A stretch of DNA of 64,000 bases from NCBI RefSeq assembly GCF_003576645.1, contig NC_044918.1, positions 27,923,827-27,987,826 on the forward strand, written 5' to 3'. This document shows positions 58,055 to 64,000 of the stretch, in pieces (position 1 is the first letter of the stretch; every line of letters begins with the position of its first letter). Under the pieces are notes generated by a model. That model did no database searches and was not told the origin of the DNA. It saw only the letters and a program-made list of their open reading frames with translations. The position numbers were made by a program, and so were the translations under genes. This stretch comes from Ipomoea triloba (Eukaryota > Streptophyta > Magnoliopsida > Solanales > Convolvulaceae).

Positions 58055-61000
58055 TTAAGCTTTAATAACACGAGACAGCCTTTCAAAGAAGATTGGGCAC
58101 ATACTTGAGCTGAACATTAAGACATCTCTCATCCATTCTGGTGCTATTCTCTCAAAAGTTCCCAATGACGAAACTCGGTACAACAATTCTGGTTTTCCAC
58201 TTGAGTTGTTTATCCATGTTAAAGTAAAAGAATAACCTGTGAAAAAGGCAGGATATATTTGGAATTAAAAATGATATCAGCAGTATCCATCTATAGCTTA
58301 ATGGTGTCTAGAAGAAATGATAAAGTGAATTATTGCAAGTGTTGGAAAATTAAATGCCAGGAAAATCATAATTAATAAACCCATGCTGTATAATGACAGA
58401 ACTAAACTCATTGTCTATGAGTACATAAGCTTTTGTAATCATTCTAATCAGGCAATTATGTCTCATCTCTTCATCTCTTGATATTCTATCTTTTATGCTA
58501 CTTGTTTCCGCCACAAAAGCATGTCAGCATATGGTGGCCATTTGCCACCCACCACACCTCTCAACTCATTATTTCCTTAAAGAAGGATTTAAACAATAGG
58601 GCATGACTGCATTCAAAAAAAAAAAAAAAAAAAAATAGGGCATGACTAGATGGAAAATTGGCAAAAAAGATAACGAGGATGTTTGACAAATACTACCTCC
58701 GTCCCATTTTGTTTGTCTGATTCGGTTAACGAGGCTTGACTAAAGTTATTTTTAATTCAATTTTTCATAATATTAAATTTAGTATTAGTATATAAAATTT
58801 ATATATTTAGAAACTACATTAAAAGTACTATTAAACACAAAAAATCAAATTTAAAAATAATTAAAAATTACTAAAAAAAAATAAGCAATGAAGAAAGAGT
58901 TAATTTGACCAATGAATAGTAAATAGGACAGGTAAAATGGGACAGAGGGAGTAGCTTATAGCTAATAGCAGATTGACTTAACTGATAGTTGTTAGCGGAT
59001 TGGGTTAACGTGTTTGACTAGCCGATAGCATTAGCTGGTTGTAGAAAGATGTTTGGTAAATTAGTTGTTAGATGATAACTGTATGAGGGTTAAAATAAGA
59101 ATAACAACAACAACAACAATAATATTATTATTATTATTATTATAGAATTTATATAAAAATAAATAAACATATGTTCACGGGCTCAAAAAGTTGAGTAACT
59201 CATATTGACTGTTTAACCAAATCAAACAGCTAATAATAGTCAAATAAGTCAAAATTGGCTGGTAAGCTATTTTACCAAACATGGCCAACAATTCAGGGAG
59301 AACACATCACATCCACAAATAATGAAACTCAGTCATTATCTTCAGTTTATCTCATCTTCTAGGCAACTTTGCCAAGCATCATTAGAGACTAGAGAGTATA
59401 TATCAAATCTAATACAACATGTAGTACTTAAGGTAAAGAGTAAAATCATTCAAACAGGGACCAAAAGATATGCATCAATGGATCATCCTAAAGCATGTTA
59501 TTTAACACTACTCAAACTAAAAAGCATAACACTTGTATAGAAGCAAGGAGTAATGAAGTTTTTAAAGGCTTTTTAGGGGAAGGTAGGTGTCTGTTTGTCA
59601 AATAACCCTTTACCCCTAAGTACGACATTCCTCAGTAGTAACTAGTAACAAGTTGGATCTAAAAAAAGGTATGAAAGATATGATAATGAGTCATAGGAGC
59701 AGAACATTAATGCAGAAAAGGTAAAGATTATTACCACTTGACTCGTGAAGAGCGGAGATAAGATATTCCTCATTTTCCATAAATGGTGATAGTTTCATTC
59801 CAACTATGCACCCAGCCAGGTCTTGAAACATGCAGGTTAGATGTTCAGCATCAGTTACCTCATTACCTAAAGCATTCCATAAAAAAAGTTAGACATACGC
59901 AAGATCATGCTTGAACACAAAGATTTAATTCAGTATTAGGATATACCTGAAGCATCCATGATTCTTCTACAGCATGGAGCCTGAAATTTTTTTTTTATGG
60001 TCATAGCAGTGAAAATGGTGCATAAAAATACTATATCCCACAAATTTTTGCAAGAATAGCACTAACCTCAATCATCTTACATAACCCATTTGTAGGTTCC
60101 TTCATGAGGTCATCCAAGTTTTCCTCTGCATCAGATGCATCAACTGGATTTTCATTGACAAGGAGGGATTGCCTACTACGCTTCCTAGTCTTCTTTATAG
60201 TTGGGGACTTAAATGCATGAGGTGAAACGCCCCCAGGATCATTTGCTTGTCCATTTTCACCTTCATAATCTTGAGATAAGTTATTAACTTGTCTCTGTTG
60301 TTCAAGGCTTTGTAATCTCTCAATTTCCTCTGATAGTTCTTTATCTGCAATGGGTTTGAGGATCCAAAATATTTCCAAACCATACGCAAATATGAAAATG
60401 TGTTTATAAGAATATAAATATTGGTTAGATAGTTTAATGAATGCTGAAAGGATTTATAGGCAAAGCTTATCCTTACTCTTAAGGTTCTCTTCCATCAAAA
60501 GATTTTGAATGTGAATTAGTTGTTCATCTTTGGTGGATCTGCACCAAGATAATGTATGTTTCACACTTTTCATTGTTACCGATAAGCGGTAAAAGGCAAA
60601 TCATACTCAGGAACAGTTACCTTATTGAAGCCAATTCACTTTTCAACTCATTGACTTGCTTAGAAAGTTTGTCTTTTTCACTTCTCAAGTACTCTATCAT
60701 TTCCTCCGCGGCTGAACCAACAAAGAACCAAACTACCAGTCAACCTTCACCTTAAGTCAAAGCATTCACTGAAATTGTGTTATAACTCATCAAAACATGA
60801 GTACCATGCAAGTTTTCAACATAACATTAACACCATTACTCATCAGATAACCAATTCATTCAAAAATAACTAGCATCTTACAGCCAAAAAGAAGAGAATG
60901 TCATACTATTTTGAGAAAATAACACAAAATCTGGAAATTCACAAAACAATGGGTGCACACATATTGTTTAATGTACCGGCTACATAATTCAAAAACTTCT

Positions 61001-61202
61001 CTTCTTGTTCACGATTCAGCTTCTCCATCTCGGAATCTTTTTCTTTCTACCACCCAAAAAACAAATAATATTAATAAAAAAAAAATGATAGACACAAACC
61101 AGATATGAGAAGTTCAAATCCGAAGAGCAGACCAAAAAAAAAAAAAAAACCAACCTTGAGCTTAGTGTACTTGTTATAGAGCTTTGCATAAATCGCCTCC
61201 AT
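58055..61202 (-). CDS. TTN9: TITAN9-like coiled-coil protein
   Basis: Eight exons on the minus strand: 61202-61155, 61046-60977, 60711-60621, 60538-60477, 60344-60067, 59980-59947, 59866-59735 and 58236-58055. All have GT-AG borders and sum to 897 nt, an uninterrupted frame of 298 aa plus stop. The N-terminus MEAIYAKLYNKYTKLK leads into a heptad-rich coiled coil (about residues 20-115, for example EKDKLSKQVNELKSELASIR). Then come an acidic linker, a basic KKTRKRSRQSLL stretch that may be a nuclear signal, and a conserved C-terminal domain (CMFQDLAGCIVGMK, SFTLTWINNS, FERIAPEWMRDVLMFS). This matches my memory of Arabidopsis TITAN9, needed for endosperm nuclear division; its biochemical role is not settled. 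The name rests on that resemblance. The last intron carries two nested MITEs without disturbing the splice sites. Confidence 0.8.
58677..59284. mobile_element. Older MITE (hAT- or Mutator-like) hosting a Stowaway
   Basis: Left end GATGTTTGACAAATAGCTTA, read after excising the Stowaway at 58,693-58,951, pairs with the inverse of the right end (CATGTTTGGTAAAATAGCTT). Subterminal GATTGACTTA/TTTTGACTTA also match. An AAC/ATT tract lies at 59,100-59,142. Class uncertain as I cannot fix a target duplication. Confidence 0.6.
58693..58951. mobile_element. Stowaway MITE
   Basis: 259 bp. CTACCTCCGTCCCATTTTG at the left and its near-perfect inverse at the right, with TA on both sides (58,691-58,692 and 58,952-58,953): the Tc1/mariner-type Stowaway signature. 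It sits within the left end of an older MITE, in the last intron of the TITAN9-like gene. Confidence 0.92.
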
Positions 61203-61735
61203 TTCGAAGAAATCCACAAAAATCGCTAAGCCCTTCAATCAAAGATTTAAAAAATAAAATAAAAAAGATACTGAATAGTAGCGGTACATGAAAAAAGAAA
61301 ACCCTAACTCTGCATTCAAGAGCGAAATTTGAAATGGTGAACTGATGAAAATAATGTGCTTTCCACCAAATAACCAATGGAGCGTACTTATGTCACTGAG
61401 TTAGGGTTTCGAAGACTTGAATCAGATCAGAAACGAGAGGTGAGAGTGAGTGCAAACAGTGGATTGGAGGGAGGGAAAAGCCTTCGTACTGTACACCCAC
61501 CCTACTTTTTAATTTTTTGAAAATCTCTTGGCATCGCCATTCAGATACTTCACCAGAAGACCCGCATCCGGAATGGGTTGGGTATTATATCCGACCCGAT
61601 ACCGCTCATGACCCGTCAACTCATTATGACATGTTTGGTAGAAAGGAACTATATATAATTCATTAGTCATTTCTCACTTAATTTCAAGAAATGAAAATTT
61701 TTAAAATTTGATTGGGTTTAGAGTGTATGGATTAA
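61203..61735 (-). promoter_or_regulatory. Upstream region of the TITAN9-like gene
   Basis: Contains the presumed 5' UTR and promoter. No clear TATA box or named element can be assigned; nothing else seen. Confidence 0.3.
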
Positions 61736-62304
61736 GGATATGTTTGGAAACTCGGAAAATAATTTCTGAAAATCATTTTTTGGATTTATGGTGTTTGGGA
61801 AGGAAGTGAAAAATAAGGTCAATGGAAATCATTTTATTGGTCAATGGAAAAGGAGCTAGTTTTTACGGAAAATGGCTTCCCCTTTTTTTGGGGAAAGTCA
61901 TTTTCCGGAGCCCCTTCTTGGGCAACTCGATGCTTCTTCCACTTCTTCGCCTCCCAACTGCTTCTTCATCTTCAACTTTTTTCCATCTTCTTATCATCTT
62001 TCTTTTTCTTTTTCTTTTTGTTTCTTCAGTTGTAATTATTTACGGATCTGTGCATATTTTTCAGAGCAGAAAAAAAATCATCGATGTCAAACCACTCCGG
62101 CCTACTGGTTTCGAGAATGAAGTAATTATTTTTTTCATGTATTTCTTTTTTATAATTTTGTTCATTTTCCTACTTATTTTCTGGAAAATGAGCCAAACAC
62201 ACAAAGTTAATTTTCTACTCTGCAGCCAAACACAAGAAAGAAAAATATTTTCTGAAAAATGATTCATTTTCCAAAAATCATTTTCCACCTTTCCAAACAC
62301 ACCC
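61736..62304. mobile_element. Tourist-like MITE, copy 2
   Basis: GGATATGTTTGG at the left and CCAAACACACCC at the right, with TAA on both sides (61,733-61,735 and 62,305-62,307). Shares ends and subterminal GGAAAATG blocks with 15,524-16,263. The longest frame inside has no family and is probably chance. Confidence 0.85.
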
Positions 62305-62475
62305 TAAATTGAATATATAAAATAATTGTGTCATTTTTTTTAAGGTTACTATTGAGTTTCAAAGAAAATTTGTTTAGACCATTTGCACCTCATTCAAAGG
62401 TGTAAATTTTAATCATAGTTACACCTGATTATTTTTTAATTTTTACAAGACAAAAACTTGTATCAAACCTTTTCA

Positions 62476-62833
62476 CTGTGAGACGGGTCGGGTCAAGATG
62501 CAAATGTACTGCTTATACACACAAATGTCATACTTATATGCTCAAATGTAATAGTAGCTAGGAATAAAATTTTTGTTACTTATAATGGTAAATGTAATAC
62601 TTTTAAGGGAAAATACAATACTTTTACATTTCAATTTAAAAGTATTGCATTTTTCCTCAAAAGTATTCTATTTTCCCTTATAAGTAAGGGGCACTTGTCA
62701 AAATTACTTTTTATGAAAAATGTATTACTTTTTCTCTTATAAGTAACAAAAACTGTATTCCTAATAAGTATTATATTTGAGCATATAAGTATGACATTTG
62801 CATGTTGCTTCGACCCGACCCGACCATCTCACA
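62476..62833. mobile_element. Foldback element with GAGACGGGTCGGGTC ends
   Basis: GTGAGACGGGTCGGGTC at the left pairs with GACCCGACCCGACCATCTCAC at the right. The arms continue with ATGCAAATGT, CATACTTATATGCTCAAAT and TTGTTACTTATAA in inverted order. Copies of such GAGACGGTCTCAC-type foldbacks are common in eudicots. No coding content. Confidence 0.75.
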
Positions 62834-62949
62834 AATATGGATCCATGAGACGGTCTCACACAAGTGTGACCCTTTTTACAAAGGCTTGCAAAATTAGTAA
62901 TCCATGCATAATAGGGATTTTTGTGTCCGAACTTGATATTAAAAAAAGA

Positions 62950-64000
62950 AAAAATCATAGCTAGCTAGTGTGCTTCTCACGCACCAGCATCGCCCCGACA
63001 GGTGTGTGCATTGCTTATTTTTCCATTAGACGAGTCATGGTGGTGCCAACTAGTGGCCACCCTGACTACCTCGTAGCCCATCCCTGGGCATGTGTACTCC
63101 GGCGAATCCTGGGGGTTCGCCGGGCTACACGAGCCTACACTAGATGGCATCTGTTATGAAACATAATGAAGTGTCGTTAGCACGACGGCTAAGTAAGGAG
63201 ATTCATAGGTCACCCAAAACTAAATAAAGGTTTTGGAAAATAGATATTTGAATACTTTAATACTTAGCTCATAGGCTGAGACTCTACCTGCAACAAGTTA
63301 TGAACAGAGACTTGCCCAATTGGCAAACATGCCTTTCACAACAGTATGAATCTTCCTTCCTCTTCAACGAGGTCTCTTGATAAGTGTTTACTTACCAAAG
63401 ATGTTCATTTCTTAATATATCATTAACCAACTGAGGTTGGATTTTACTTCACCTTTCACGGTGTGCAAGAATTTGGAACTCTTCCCAACATAGAGATTTC
63501 TCTCATTTTTATTCGGTTTAGGCAAGGCATGTCTTACTAGACTATACTGCCTCCATCTTTGAAAGTTATAACAATTATCAAGCAAATCAACAAATAGTGA
63601 AAAATCATGGATTTTACATTTTGATTTCATTCAGATTATTTGAGATTTTCCTCACGAGGAACTTTCCACCAACTTTCGCCTCAACGAGGGCTCACCAACT
63701 TCCATTGGTGCTTAAACTTTCATCACATCTCCTTTCATCGTAGCTACAGAGTAACTACATTCTCATATCAAAAGTCCATTTAGTTTCTTTGTAGAAAGCG
63801 TGAGGCCTTTGGAGTATTCTCTTAACTCCTTCTCTGACCACTTGGATCATCGAACTCGGGTTCAGTGGTCATCCCCCGGTCTAACACTGATCCCATGGAC
63901 GTAAGGTTCGTTAGAATGATTCCTAGCTGGCCCTACTAGGTCCATAAAAACGACACCTACCCGGACTTCATAGAGTAACTATACTTTAAGTGTGCACACC
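62950..64000 (-). repeat. Long LTR copy 4, partial, runs off the window
   Basis: From about 63,150 to the window end it matches solo LTR 2 in the same orientation: the TAGCACGACGGCTAAGTAAGG block, the GGTTTTGG stretch and the GTTCAGTGGTCATC segment. The LTR 3' end is missing; similarity stops at about 62,970. The left border is approximate. Confidence 0.75.
62977..63150 (-). pseudogene. LTR-borne small gene, truncated copy
   Basis: 57 codons after the conserved acceptor (CATAACAG|ATG; intron 63,151-63,287). It opens MPSSVGSCSP, then DSPEYTCPGMGYE, matching the start of the protein at 14,071. It then loses similarity and stops, so the acidic and Trp-rich parts are gone. Confidence 0.6.

Noticed and set aside
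59322..59540. 72-aa plus-strand frame
   Set aside because: Lies in an intron of the TITAN9-like gene and has no family.
61822..62262. 146-aa hydrophobic frame
   Set aside because: Lies wholly within the Tourist MITE copy; the hydrophobic run comes from T-rich DNA.

Overview
The window is nuclear DNA from a flowering plant, almost certainly a eudicot. It carries spliced genes with plant GT-AG introns, a plant TITAN9-type gene, a plant RING-CH ligase, Aux/IAA and Agenet gene pieces, Ty1/copia and Ty3/gypsy retrotransposons primed by initiator tRNA-Met, Helitrons with plant-type termini, a FAR1-type Mutator-like element, and Stowaway and Tourist MITEs. I cannot name the species.

Layout. 1-9,560: an MCM4-derived exon cluster is followed by a truncated LINE (minus), a complete but mutated copia element with 150-bp LTRs and a TGGAG target duplication, and a spliced RPA70-like single-strand DNA-binding gene (minus). 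9,564-15,488: an old Helitron whose helicase is split by a 3.5-kb solo LTR. 15,524-40,145: a nested transposon heap. A roughly 1.2-kb repeat with a Helitron 5' end is present three times. The first and second copies are separated by an unclassified element, which contains a long LTR, which contains a gypsy element, which contains another solo LTR of the same long-LTR family. The third copy is split by a Mutator-like element. 39,755-47,324: an Agenet fragment, antisense Aux/IAA exons, and a decayed Rep-helicase Helitron with an intact 3' terminus. 48,600-61,500: the only clear host-gene island, with a RING-CH membrane ligase gene (plus) and a TITAN9-like gene (minus) facing each other tail to tail; their introns hold MITEs, a foldback and a copia remnant. 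61,736-64,000: a Tourist MITE, a foldback element and a fourth copy of the long LTR.

Most notable observation: the long-LTR family (copies at 11,350-14,858, 18,021-31,255 interrupted, 20,775-23,672, and about 62,950 to the window end) carries a small gene inside the LTR. A conserved intron of 136-141 nt ends exactly at the ATG. The encoded protein of about 145-171 aa has no family I recognise. Between two copies, codon differences in its C-terminal half are largely synonymous, which suggests protein-level selection. A hairpin near the LTR 3' end is also kept in three copies. Both genes of the host island look intact; nearly every transposon frame is broken.
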